Positions 16,989 through 25,686 of a stretch of 64,000 nt of DNA are shown here, in pieces. The stretch comes from JAIBJN01 sp963847985 (GTDB lineage Bacteria; Actinomycetota; Thermoleophilia; Gaiellales; Gaiellaceae). Location: positions 1 to 64,000 of the forward strand of contig CAWKBS010000009.1 of assembly GCA_963847985.1 (NCBI GenBank). Reading direction: 5' to 3'. The first letter of the stretch is position 1. Each line of letters begins with the position of its first letter. The notes below the pieces were generated by a model. It had not been told where the DNA came from. It was given only the letters and a program-made list of their open reading frames with translations, and made no database searches. The position numbers and the translations under genes were made by a program.

Positions 16989-17840
16989 CTAACCCTCAAG
17001 TTGAGAGTCGAGGGTTGAGCCGCCGACCGCCCGCTGGGGCACCGAGACGTCGAGGTATCCGAGCTCGGCGCGCTCGGCCGCGGTCATCGACTTCAATACC
17101 CGGCCCGCGACGGCGAGCTTGAGTCCGAGCTGGTCGACCGTCCCGAGCCGGACGTCGGTGCCGCCGTCGATGACGAGCGCGATCTCGCCGCCGGTCGCCC
17201 GGGCGGTCTGAACGCGCTCGGGGAACGCCTTCGGCAGAAGGCGGAGCGCCCGCAGCGCGAGCAGGATGTTCTCGCTCTCGACGAACGCTCCGGGCTTCAG
17301 ATCGGGCTCGGACGCCGTCCAGACGACCGCGCGACGAGAGTGAGGGCTCGCCGCCGCCGCTCGAATCACTCGACCTCGCTCGGAGACGATCCACGCCTCC
17401 TGCCCGTTGCGCACCACGGCGAGCGGGCGTTCCGGCACGACCGTGACGCGAAGCGCGTGCGGGAATGCCCGATCGATGCGGACGGCGCGCACGGCGGGGA
17501 GCGCTGCGAGGTGTTGCCGCACCGCATCCTGATCGAGGGCCACGAGGCTCTCCCCCACGAACGGCGCGCCGGCGCGCCGCACCGCCTCGTTCACGCGCGC
17601 CGAGCCTCCGGCCACTTCGAGCTCTTCGAGCGCGAAGAGCGACGTGTACCGGGCCGTCGCGTAGGCAAGGCCGGCCAGCACTCCCGCGACGGCAAGGACC
17701 GCGAGCAGGCGAAGCGCGGCGCCGCGAAGGCCACGGGGAAGCCCGTTTGCGGGCACGACTGCAAGCTGCGGTCGGGTGACCACGGGACCGAGTTCGCCGC
17801 GGGCGGGCTCGGTCCTACCCGCCGGGCCGAACACGGCCAC
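16989..17840 (-). CDS. ftsQ: Cell-division protein FtsQ/DivIB
   Basis: This 283-residue bitopic protein has a short basic N-terminus, one helix at about 42-66, and a POTRA domain (about 70-140) beginning LFALEELEVAGG and including LPAVRAVRIDRAFPHALRV. A beta-rich domain follows. FtsQ links early and late division proteins at the septum and binds FtsL and FtsB. The GTG at 17840 follows GAGGAACC. It lies 15 bases after murB and before the ftsZ promoter. The C-terminal codons form an imperfect stem with the region just after the stop. Confidence 0.88.
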   Translation of the reverse strand: MAVFGPAGRTEPARGELGPVVTRPQLAVVPANGLPRGLRGAALRLLAVLAVAGVLAGLAYATARYTSLFALEELEVAGGSARVNEAVRRAGAPFVGESLVALDQDAVRQHLAALPAVRAVRIDRAFPHALRVTVVPERPLAVVRNGQEAWIVSERGRVIRAAAASPHSRRAVVWTASEPDLKPGAFVESENILLALRALRLLPKAFPERVQTARATGGEIALVIDGGTDVRLGTVDQLGLKLAVAGRVLKSMTAAERAELGYLDVSVPQRAVGGSTLDSQLEG

Positions 17841-17855
17841 GGTTCCTCGCGCCCT

Positions 17856-18735
17856 CTAGGGCCCGATGGGCGGGATCTCCACCGGCCCGACCAGCTGCAC
17901 CTCGGGCTGGAGCTCGACGCCGAACTCCTCACGCGCCCTGCGCCTCGCCTCGGCGATGAGCGCAACCGCATCGACCGTTCGCGCCTCGCCGGCGTTCTCG
18001 ATGAAGTTCGCGTGCTTCGGCGAGATCCGGGCACCGCCGATGGCGAAGCCGCGCAGGCCGCATGCCTCGAGCATCCGACCGGCGGTCAGCTCGTGCTCGG
18101 GGTTCTTGAAGACGCTTCCGAACGTCCGTTTGTTCGTGGGCTGGGCGGCCTTGCGCTCGGCCTGCATGGCGGTGACCACCTCCTTGATCTCCGCCGCCGG
18201 ACGGTGGCCCAGCGCGAACTCTGCGACCGCCACGACCTGGCCGCGTCCGCAGCCCCGACGATCGGTAGCGCAGGCCGAGCTCCGTCGGCGTGCGCCAGTG
18301 CGCCCCGCCGGCGTCGACCACGAGAGCACGAGCCAGCACGCCTGCGATGTCGCCGCCGTAGGCGCCGGCGTTCATCCAGACGCCGCCGCCCGCAGTGCCG
18401 GGGATCGCGCACGCGAACTCGAAGCCGCCCAGGTCGGCTGCGCGGGCGCGATGCAGGCAGACGGCGAGCGGCGCGCCACCACCGGCGACGAGCAGCTCGT
18501 CCCCGGCCTCGGCGCGTGCCAGCTCCCCTCCCAGCTTGAGCACGAGCCCGGGAAACCCCTCGTCGGCGACGAGCATGTTCGACCCGAGGCCGACGACCGC
18601 AACGGGCAGGCCGTCCGCGTCGGCCCAGGCGAGGCGGGCACCGAGCTCGTCGACGGACTCGGGCACGTCGAACCATCGAGCCGGTCCGCCGGTGCCGAGC
18701 GTCGTGTAGCGACTGAGGGCGATCTGCTCCTTCAC
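17856..18735 (-). CDS. murB: UDP-N-acetylenolpyruvylglucosamine reductase MurB, frameshifted
   Basis: MurB reduces UDP-GlcNAc-enolpyruvate to UDP-MurNAc with NADPH and FAD. The first frame (GTG 18735 to about 18250) has the FAD signature SRYTTLGTGGPARW, then VGLGSNMLVADEGF and IPGTAGGGVWMNAGAYGG. It breaks near 18243-18247, just after RYRSSGLR. The second frame carries GQVVAVAEFALG through KNPEHELTAGRMLEACGLRG to the TAG at 17856. Joined, the protein is about 292 aa, a normal length. One extra base is the simplest explanation. No other murB is in the window, and the gene should be essential, so a sequencing error is likely. The start overlaps the murC stop (GTGA). Confidence 0.88.
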
Positions 18736-19931
18736 GATGAGAGCTCCGCGCGCAGCAACGCCAGCGCCGAGTCGACGTTGCCGGCCCCCGCCGTCAGGAC
18801 GAGCCCGCCGGGCCGCGCGAGGCCGGCCGCGATCCGGGCCGCGTCGGCGAGCTCGGGCGCCCAGGCGATGGTCATCCCGGGCCGCACCTCGGCCGCGCGG
18901 TCGACCAGCAGCTTCGCGCTGATCCCGGGCACCGGCTCCTCCCGAGCCGGATAGATCTCCGTCACGACGGCGGCGTCGGCCGCTGTCAGCGCTTCGCCGA
19001 GCTCGCGCCCGACGTGGCGGGTCCGGGAGTAGAGATGCGGCTGGAAGAGAACGACGACACGGCCGGCGGTGAGGTCGCGGACGGCGGCGAGCGTGGCGGC
19101 GAGCTCGGCGGGATGGTGCGCGTAGTCGTCGACGAGCCGCACGCCGCCTGCCTCTCCGTGATCCTCCAGGCGGCGCCCGGCGCCCCGGAAGCCTGCCAGC
19201 GCCCGAGCGGAAGCCTCCCGGTCGAAGCCGGCAAGCTCGAGCGCGGCCAGCGCGCACGCGGCGTTCAGTCGGTTGTGCGCGCCGGGCAGGGCGAGCTCGA
19301 AGTCGACGGGAGCGAGGTCACGGCCCCACACCACTCGCCCCTCCCCCACGCGCGCGGCCCACTGCTCGAAACGCTGTTCCAGCTCGGCGGTGGAAGCGAA
19401 GGTCGCGTGGTGGTCGAGCTCGACGTTCGTAACGACAGCGATGTCCGCGGGAAGCTCGAAGACCGTCCCGTCCGACTCGTCACCCTCGACCACGAGCCGG
19501 CCGGTTCCCGCGCGCGCGTTGCCGCCGAGCTGAGGGACCTCGCCCCCGATCAGGAACGACGGGTCGTCGCCGAGCGAATCGAGGCAGTACGCGATCATCG
19601 CTGCCGTGGTCGTCTTGCCGTGGGCACCCGAGACGACGATCGACCGCCGCAGGGCGACGAGCTCGGCCAGGAAGTCCGCACGGCTGCGCCCCGGGACCTG
19701 CCCGGCGTACGCGGTCGAGACGACCGCCTCGGCGCCGGCCGGAGGCGCAGGCGGATCCGGCGACACGTCGACCGGGATCCCGGCGGCACGGACGTGGGCC
19801 AGATAGGGAGTCTCGTTCCGATCCCACCCGGACACCTCGGCGCCCCAGGCCCGGGAGACCACGGCGTAGCCGGACAGCCCGGCGCCGCCGATCCCGGCGA
19901 ACCACAGGCGGCGGCCGTCAAGGTCGGGCAA
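18732..19931 (-). CDS. murC: UDP-N-acetylmuramate-alanine ligase MurC
   Basis: This 399-residue ATP-dependent ligase adds L-Ala to UDP-MurNAc. The N-terminal nucleotide domain opens LWFAGIGGAGLSGYA, the P-loop is SGAHGKTTTAAM (about 100-111), and the C-terminal domain has DDYAHHPAE, a MurC signature. The protein is shorter than many MurC (about 460 aa). The TTG start at 19931 overlaps the murG end by 14 bases; no better start is visible. Next in the transcript is murB. Confidence 0.93.
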   Translation of the reverse strand: MPDLDGRRLWFAGIGGAGLSGYAVVSRAWGAEVSGWDRNETPYLAHVRAAGIPVDVSPDPPAPPAGAEAVVSTAYAGQVPGRSRADFLAELVALRRSIVVSGAHGKTTTAAMIAYCLDSLGDDPSFLIGGEVPQLGGNARAGTGRLVVEGDESDGTVFELPADIAVVTNVELDHHATFASTAELEQRFEQWAARVGEGRVVWGRDLAPVDFELALPGAHNRLNAACALAALELAGFDREASARALAGFRGAGRRLEDHGEAGGVRLVDDYAHHPAELAATLAAVRDLTAGRVVVLFQPHLYSRTRHVGRELGEALTAADAAVVTEIYPAREEPVPGISAKLLVDRAAEVRPGMTIAWAPELADAARIAAGLARPGGLVLTAGAGNVDSALALLRAELSS

Positions 19932-20988
19932 GCGCCATCAGCTCCTCCGCGACGACGTCGGCGGCGTCGGGCTTCGCGAGCGCGAGCATCGCCGTCCCCA
20001 TCGCCGCGAGCCGCTCCGGGTCGCCGAGAAGCTCGGCCACCCGGCGACCGAGATCGAGCTCCTCTTCGGGAACGACGACCGCGCCTCCGCCGCTCTCGAA
20101 GTACCGGGCGTTCTTCGCCTGGTGGTCGGCAGTCGCGTACGGGTACGGGACGAGCAACGCAGGCTTCCCGGCGGCGGCGACCTCCCACACCGAGCCGCCC
20201 GCGCGGGCGACGACCAGGTCGGCAGCGGCAAGGGACGCTCCGAACTCGTCGGTGAAGGGCAACAGCCGGTAGTCGGCCCGGCGCGGCCTCCCCTCGAGCC
20301 CGGGGAAGTCGCGCTCGCCCGCGAGGTGGAGCACAGCGGGCCCGCTCTCGGCAAAGGCGGAGTACGTCGCTTCGTTCAGGCGGGCCGACCCCTGGCTGCC
20401 TCCGAAGACGAGCACGACCGGCCCGTCGGCGGGCAGCCCGAACAGCTCTCGCGCCTGGGCCTGCCCGGGAGGGCGAGAGCGCGCGGGGATCGGGCGCCCG
20501 ACGACGCGGTACTTCGAGCCCGCGCGGCCGTCGAGCGGGAACGCAAGGAACACCTTCCGCGCGAACGGCGCAGCGAGGCGGTTCGCAAGCCCCAGGTGGG
20601 CGTCGGCCTCGGTCAGCACAGCCGGGATCCCGAGCGTCCGGGCGGCGACGACCATCGGCCCGCCCACGTAGCCTCCCGCTCCGAGGACGGCGGCGGGCCG
20701 GCGACGCCGGAGGATTCGCAGGCACGCGGCAGGGGCCGTCACGTCGCGCGCGAGCGCGCGCACGAGATCCAGGCTCGGACGGCGCGGAAGGCCCTCGACC
20801 CGAAAGGCGTCGAACTCCAGGCCGGCGCCGGCCGCGAGCCTCTCCTCGACCGAGTCAGGCCGACCGGCGAGCGTGACGTGCCCGCCTCGGTTCCGCAGCG
20901 ACTCGGCGACTGCGAGCGCCGGCAGGACGTGCCCGGCGGTTCCGCCCGCGGCGATCAGGAACCTTGGCGGTGGCGTCGGCTGCGGCAT
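19918..20988 (-). CDS. murG: UDP-GlcNAc:lipid I transferase MurG
   Basis: This 356-residue GT-B glycosyltransferase adds GlcNAc to lipid I, making lipid II on the inner leaflet of the membrane. The sequence has the donor loop GGTAGH near residue 15-20, a second Gly-rich loop in VFGGSQGSARLNE, and ARAGGSVWEVAAAGKPALLVPYPYA, a hallmark of MurG. The ATG at 20988 has no clear ribosome site. Its first 134 bases overlap the ftsW 3' end, so translation is probably coupled to ftsW. Confidence 0.95.
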   Translation of the reverse strand: MPQPTPPPRFLIAAGGTAGHVLPALAVAESLRNRGGHVTLAGRPDSVEERLAAGAGLEFDAFRVEGLPRRPSLDLVRALARDVTAPAACLRILRRRRPAAVLGAGGYVGGPMVVAARTLGIPAVLTEADAHLGLANRLAAPFARKVFLAFPLDGRAGSKYRVVGRPIPARSRPPGQAQARELFGLPADGPVVLVFGGSQGSARLNEATYSAFAESGPAVLHLAGERDFPGLEGRPRRADYRLLPFTDEFGASLAAADLVVARAGGSVWEVAAAGKPALLVPYPYATADHQAKNARYFESGGGAVVVPEEELDLGRRVAELLGDPERLAAMGTAMLALAKPDAADVVAEELMALARP

Positions 20989-22075
20989 GGTTGACCGCGA
21001 TGTTAAGGAGGATGCCCACGGAGGCGAGCAGAACGACCAGGCTCGAGCCGCCGTAGGACACGAGAGGGAGCGGGATCCCGGTGAGCGGGGCGAGGCCCAT
21101 GACGGCGCTCACGTTCACCGCGGCCTGGCCGCAGATGAGGGCGGTGATGCCCGCGGCAAGCAGCTTGCCGAAGGGGTCGCGGCAGGCGAGAGCGACGTTG
21201 AAGCCCGCGTAGCCGAAGACGACGAACGCGCCCAGGACGGTGAAGGCGCCAAACAGCCCCAGCTCCTCGCCGATGATGGCGAAGATCATGTCGGTCGACG
21301 ACTCGGGCAGGTAGTAGACCTTCTGCACGCTCTCGCCGAGCCCGACGCCGAAGAAGCCGCCGGAGCCGAGGGCGAGCATCGCCTGCACGCTCTGGAACCC
21401 CGCGCCCTGCGGATCCTGCCACGGGTCGAGGAAGCTGAGGATGCGCTCGCGGCGATAGGGCTCCAACCAGATCGCTGCGCCGATGAGGCCGATGCCGATC
21501 GCTCCGGCCTTGGCGAGCGTCGAGAAGGGCGTGCCGGCGACGATGAGGACGGCCGCAAGCATCACCACGATCGAGATGGCCGTCCCGAGATCGGGCTCGA
21601 TGAGAATCAGCCCGAGCGCCGCGCCGAAGACGACTCCGATCGGCCGGGTCAGCTCGCCGAGGGATCGTGGCGCGGGCGAGCGGGAAAGGTACGCGGCAAC
21701 CCAGAGGACGAGCGCGAGCTTGGCGAGCTCGGACGGCTGCAGCGTGGCCGGCCCCACGGTGATCCAGCGCCTGGCGCCGTTGACCGCCAGCCCGACGACG
21801 AGGACGGCGACGAGCAGGGCGAAGCTCGTGAGCAGGAGCGGCGGGACGGCGAAACGCAGCCGCCGGTAGTCCGTGCGCGAGAGAACGGCGAGCGCCACGA
21901 TCCCGAGGAGGGCATAGGCGGCCTGGCGCTTGAGGTAGTAGGCGGGGTCGTCGTTCGCAAGCGCTGCGCGTGCCGAGCTCGCGCTGTAGACCATGACGAG
22001 CCCGAACGCCACGAGCCCGAGCGTGACGACGACGAGCAGGTGGTACTCGAGGCCGCCGCGGGCCGGCCGTTTCAC
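20855..22075 (-). CDS. ftsW: Septal glycan polymerase FtsW
   Basis: This 406-residue SEDS protein has about ten helices. It polymerises glycan from lipid II together with FtsI at the septum. Family marks seen: VMVYSASSA near 27-35, LQPSELAKLALVLW, EPDLGTA, GIPLPLVSYGGSSL near the C-terminus. The GTG at 22075 overlaps the murD stop by 4 bases (GTGA). After the last helix a basic tail of about 40 residues (AAADATAKV then Arg-rich) runs 134 bases into murG in a different frame. This overlap is unusually long for the cluster. Confidence 0.93.
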   Translation of the reverse strand: MKRPARGGLEYHLLVVVTLGLVAFGLVMVYSASSARAALANDDPAYYLKRQAAYALLGIVALAVLSRTDYRRLRFAVPPLLLTSFALLVAVLVVGLAVNGARRWITVGPATLQPSELAKLALVLWVAAYLSRSPAPRSLGELTRPIGVVFGAALGLILIEPDLGTAISIVVMLAAVLIVAGTPFSTLAKAGAIGIGLIGAAIWLEPYRRERILSFLDPWQDPQGAGFQSVQAMLALGSGGFFGVGLGESVQKVYYLPESSTDMIFAIIGEELGLFGAFTVLGAFVVFGYAGFNVALACRDPFGKLLAAGITALICGQAAVNVSAVMGLAPLTGIPLPLVSYGGSSLVVLLASVGILLNIAVNHAAADATAKVPDRRGRNRRARPAGARSRRVAAEPRRARHARRSA

Positions 22076-23316
22076 AGGCCCTCCACCAGCTCGCGGAAGC
22101 GCGCTCCCCTCTCCTCGAAGCTCTCGAACTGGTCGTAGCTCGCGCAGGCCGGCGAGAGCAGGACCACTTCGCCGCGCTCGGCATCCTGGTTCGCCTCCGC
22201 GACCGCGCGCTCGAGATCCTGGGAGTGCCGGAAGCGGACCCCCTCGCGCACCAGCGCCTCGGCGATCTCGTCCGCCGATTCGCCGATCAGGTAGGCGCAG
22301 GAGACTCGGGCTTCCCGCGCTCGTGCTGCGAGCCCGCCGAACGGCGTGCCCTTGCGGCTCCCGCCCAGGATCACGCGCAGGCCCGGCGGGTAGGCGCCGA
22401 GTGCGCGCTCGGCGGCCTCCGGGTTCGTGGCCTTCGAGTCGTTGACCCAGCGGACCCCGTCGAGCTCGCGGACGAGCTCGAGCCGATGCGGCACGCCGGC
22501 GAAGCTCTCGAGGGCGGCGGCGATCGCCTCGTCGGCGATGCCGGCCGCGCGCGCCGCGGCCGCCGCCGCTGCGGCGTTCTCGCGGTTGTGCCCACCCGGG
22601 ATGCGCGGCTCCGCCGGGAGCGGGTCGTCGTCCGAGAACTCGACGCGGCGGCCCTCGCCCGGGACCGGCGGGAACCCACGGGGAACGACGGCGACGTCCT
22701 CGGGCAGCTGGTTCTCGAAGAGGCGCAGCTTGGCGGCCCGGTAGGACTCCAGGTCCCCGTGCCGGTCGAGGTGGTCGGGCGTGACGTTGAGGAGAACCGC
22801 GATCTGCGGCCGGAGCTCGTGGATGTCCTCGAGCTGGAAGCTCGACAGCTCGCACACGATCCAGGCGTCCTCGGCGATCGCGCCGTCGAGGCCGGTCAGT
22901 GGGCGGCCGACGTTCCCCGCAACGGCGACCGGCAGGCCGGCCGCCCGGAAGATCTCGCCGAGCAGCTCGCACGTCGTCGTCTTGCCGTTCGTCCCGGTGA
23001 CGCCGAGCAGCGGGTTGGCCAGGAGTCGCGAGCCGAGCTCGACCTCGCTCCAGATCGCCACGCCGCGAGCCCGTGCGGCGGCGACGAGGGGAACCTCGCT
23101 CGGGATACCGGGGCTCTTGACCAGTAGGTCCACGTCGTCGACGAGCGCGGGGTCCTCCGCGCCCAGGACGACTTCGACGCCGTTCTCGCGAAGCCTCCCG
23201 GCGTCCAGCTCGTCGTTCCGGTCCACGCCGACGACCCTCACCCCGCGGCGCGCGAGTGCGAGCGCCGCGGCCTCACCCGACCGGGCCAGGCCGAGGACGA
23301 GAGCGCGCCCCGTCAT
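22072..23316 (-). CDS. murD: UDP-MurNAc-L-alanine:D-glutamate ligase MurD
   Basis: This 414-residue ligase adds D-Glu. It opens with a Rossmann strand ALVLGLARSGEAAALALARRG, has the P-loop LGVTGTNGKTTTCELLG (about 110-126), and the motif LNVTPDHLDRHGDLESY typical of MurD. A later DSKATNPEA helps bind substrate. The ATG at 23316 is close to the mraY end at 23329. It is a normal member of the cluster. Confidence 0.95.
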   Translation of the reverse strand: MTGRALVLGLARSGEAAALALARRGVRVVGVDRNDELDAGRLRENGVEVVLGAEDPALVDDVDLLVKSPGIPSEVPLVAAARARGVAIWSEVELGSRLLANPLLGVTGTNGKTTTCELLGEIFRAAGLPVAVAGNVGRPLTGLDGAIAEDAWIVCELSSFQLEDIHELRPQIAVLLNVTPDHLDRHGDLESYRAAKLRLFENQLPEDVAVVPRGFPPVPGEGRRVEFSDDDPLPAEPRIPGGHNRENAAAAAAAARAAGIADEAIAAALESFAGVPHRLELVRELDGVRWVNDSKATNPEAAERALGAYPPGLRVILGGSRKGTPFGGLAARAREARVSCAYLIGESADEIAEALVREGVRFRHSQDLERAVAEANQDAERGEVVLLSPACASYDQFESFEERGARFRELVEGL

Positions 23317-23328
23317 CCTGTTGGGCGC

Positions 23329-24351
23329 TCAGGAAGCAAACTCGGACGCGTACCGGTAGTAGAGGACGAACCCGCACGCGCAGAGGATCGCGGTGACGAT
23401 CCAGAAGCGGACCATGATCCGCGTCTCCGACCAGGCCTTCATCTCGAAGTGATGGTGGAGCGGCGCCATCAGGAGGACGCGCCGGCCGAACCACTTGAAG
23501 CTCACGACCTGGACGATCACCGAGAGGGCTTCGATCACGAAAATCCCGCCGATGAGGATGAGGAGCGACTCGGTCTTGGTCATGATCGCGAACGCCGCGA
23601 TCGCGCCGCCGAGGCCCATCGAGCCCGTGTCCCCCATGAAGACCTGCGCGGGGAAGGCGTTGTACCAGAGGAACCCGATCGAGGCTCCGATCAGGCTGGC
23701 GCCGAGGATGGCCAGGTCGAGGTCGACCTGGTCGGCCGCCCCGACGGCGCGGATCGACGCGAGCGCGGCGACGAGGCTCATGGCCGTGTAGGTCAGGAGC
23801 GAGATGGTCGTCGTCCCGGCGGCGAGGCCGTCGACGCCGTCCGTGAGGTTCACGCCGTTGGCGAAGCCGGCGATGATGAAATAGAGGAGGACGTACCAGC
23901 CCCACCCGAGCGGCAGGTCGACGTCGAGGAGCGGGAGATAGACATCCGTCGTCAGCGGCTCGTCGAGGCCGCGCGCGGCGACGAAGCCGACCACGACCGT
24001 GATCACGCCGAGCCAGACGAGCTTCCAGCGGCCCGAGAGCCCCAGCGAGCGGCGGCGCGACACCTTCGTCCAGTCGTCGACGAAGCCGACTGCGGCGCAG
24101 CCGAGCGCGACGAAGAACGCCGTGACGGCGGGAACCGTCCGGTCCGAGAAGATCAGGAACGGGATCGCCATCGAGATCATGATCAGGAGGCCGCCCATCG
24201 CCGGCGTCCCCTGCTTGACCACGTGGCCCTTCGGCCCGTCCTCCCGGATCTGCTGGCCGAACTCGTTCTTCCGGAGGAAGTCGATGAACTTCGGGCCGGC
24301 GAGGATGGAGATCACCATCGCCAGCACCCCCGCGAGCAAGACTTCGACCAT
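23329..24351 (-). CDS. mraY: Phospho-MurNAc-pentapeptide transferase MraY
   Basis: This 340-residue protein has about ten transmembrane helices. It moves phospho-MurNAc-pentapeptide onto undecaprenyl phosphate to make lipid I. Seen: KQGTPAMGGLLI near residue 45-58, the Asp pair FVDDWTKV, NLTDGVDGLAAG and MGDTGSMGLGG, and the late cytoplasmic loop APLHHHFEM with its His triad. All are family hallmarks. The ATG at 24351 sits 15 bases after the murF stop. Confidence 0.97.
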   Translation of the reverse strand: MVEVLLAGVLAMVISILAGPKFIDFLRKNEFGQQIREDGPKGHVVKQGTPAMGGLLIMISMAIPFLIFSDRTVPAVTAFFVALGCAAVGFVDDWTKVSRRRSLGLSGRWKLVWLGVITVVVGFVAARGLDEPLTTDVYLPLLDVDLPLGWGWYVLLYFIIAGFANGVNLTDGVDGLAAGTTTISLLTYTAMSLVAALASIRAVGAADQVDLDLAILGASLIGASIGFLWYNAFPAQVFMGDTGSMGLGGAIAAFAIMTKTESLLILIGGIFVIEALSVIVQVVSFKWFGRRVLLMAPLHHHFEMKAWSETRIMVRFWIVTAILCACGFVLYYRYASEFAS

Positions 24352-24366
24352 ACCTGGGCCTTAAGC

Positions 24367-25686
24367 CTAGGCCCGCGCCGGGACGACGGCGACGGCTTCG
24401 GCGATGATCTCGAGCCCCATCGCGCGCGAGCCCTTCACCAGCACGCAGTCGCCGGGTCGGAGGACGGTGCGAAGGGCGGCGAGCCCCTGCTCGACAGTGG
24501 CCGCCCAGCGGGTGACCGGGACGCCGCGCGCGCCCTGGACGTAGTTGCGCGCCAGAGGCCCGACCGCGACGAGCACCTCCACCCCCGCGCGCGCCGCGGC
24601 GGCGCCGACCTCACGGTGAAAAGCGGGCGCCCCAGGCCCGAGCTCGGCCATGTCACCGAGGACCGCGACCTTGCGCTGACCGGCGGCGGCACGGTCGTCG
24701 AGGTGCTCGAGCGCGGCCGCCATCGAGAGCGGGTTTGCGTTGTAGCAGTCGTTCAGCAGGATGCCGCCGCCCGGCAACGGCACCTCCTCTCCACGCAAGC
24801 GCGACAGCTGAACGTGCCTCGCGCCCTTCTGCGCCTTGCCCAGCGGGAGCCCGAGCGCATGGTAGGCCGCCAGAGCGGCGAGCGCGTTCGTCGCGTTGTA
24901 GCGGGAGGCGAAGCTGAACTCCAGCGTCAGCGGACGGCCGAACGCCTCGACGCGGATGCGGGCGCTGCCGTCGTGAGCGGCGAAGTAGCTGAGACTGACG
25001 TCCCCGCCGTCGCCGAAGCGGAAGACCTGGAGATCGTCGCGCGCGAGATACGGATCGAGATACGCCTCGCCTGCCGGGACGATCGCGGTCCCCCCGGGCG
25101 GGAGGCTCTCGATGAGCTCGGCCTTCGCCTGGGCGACGCGCTCGACCGTGCCGAGAAGCTCGAGGTGGACGGGGCCGACGCTCGTCACGATGCCGATGTC
25201 CGGCGCGGCGATCTCGCAGAGCTCGGCGATCTGGCCGAGCCCGCGCATGCCCATCTCGACGATGGCGATCTCCGTGTCCTCCTCGAGCCGGCACAGGGTC
25301 AGTGGAAGCCCGATCTCGTTGTTCTGACTGCCCTCGGCGACGACGACCCGCGCATGGGGGGCGCAGAGAGCGCCGAGGATGTCCTTCGTCGAGGTCTTCG
25401 CCGTCGAGCCGGTGACCGCGACCACCTTGGCGGAGGAGCGAGCCCGGACCGCCTGGCCGAGCGCGCCGAGCGCGCCGAACGCGTCCTCCGGGACGAGCGC
25501 AGCCGCGGCGCCGGCCGCCAGCGCCTCGCCGACGAAGTCGACACCCCCGCCGACTGCGACGAAGAGGTCACCGGGCGCCGTCCGCCGTGAGTCGATCGCC
25601 ACCCCGGTCGCCAGCTCGGCGCCGGCCGCAAGCTTCAGCCTGCCCGGTGCGAGCTCGGCGACCTCGTCGAGCGGGAGCGGGATCAT
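24367..25686 (-). CDS. murF: UDP-MurNAc-tripeptide:D-Ala-D-Ala ligase MurF
   Basis: This 439-residue ligase adds the terminal dipeptide. The N-terminal domain contains GDLFVAVGGGVDFVGEALA. The P-loop reads VTGSTAKTSTKDILG (about 107-121), with Ala where almost all Mur ligases have Gly (GKT). Later come NNEIGLPLTL, and LNDCYNANPLSM, which is diagnostic for MurF. The ATG overlaps the murE stop (ATGA, 25683-25686). The Ala is a real difference in this reading, but its effect on ATP binding is unknown. Confidence 0.94.
   Translation of the reverse strand: MIPLPLDEVAELAPGRLKLAAGAELATGVAIDSRRTAPGDLFVAVGGGVDFVGEALAAGAAAALVPEDAFGALGALGQAVRARSSAKVVAVTGSTAKTSTKDILGALCAPHARVVVAEGSQNNEIGLPLTLCRLEEDTEIAIVEMGMRGLGQIAELCEIAAPDIGIVTSVGPVHLELLGTVERVAQAKAELIESLPPGGTAIVPAGEAYLDPYLARDDLQVFRFGDGGDVSLSYFAAHDGSARIRVEAFGRPLTLEFSFASRYNATNALAALAAYHALGLPLGKAQKGARHVQLSRLRGEEVPLPGGGILLNDCYNANPLSMAAALEHLDDRAAAGQRKVAVLGDMAELGPGAPAFHREVGAAAARAGVEVLVAVGPLARNYVQGARGVPVTRWAATVEQGLAALRTVLRPGDCVLVKGSRAMGLEIIAEAVAVVPARA

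Noticed and set aside
15365..17122. 585-codon plus frame opposite ftsZ and tnaA
   Set aside because: It is the shadow of ftsZ and neighbouring genes; no family signature is present.
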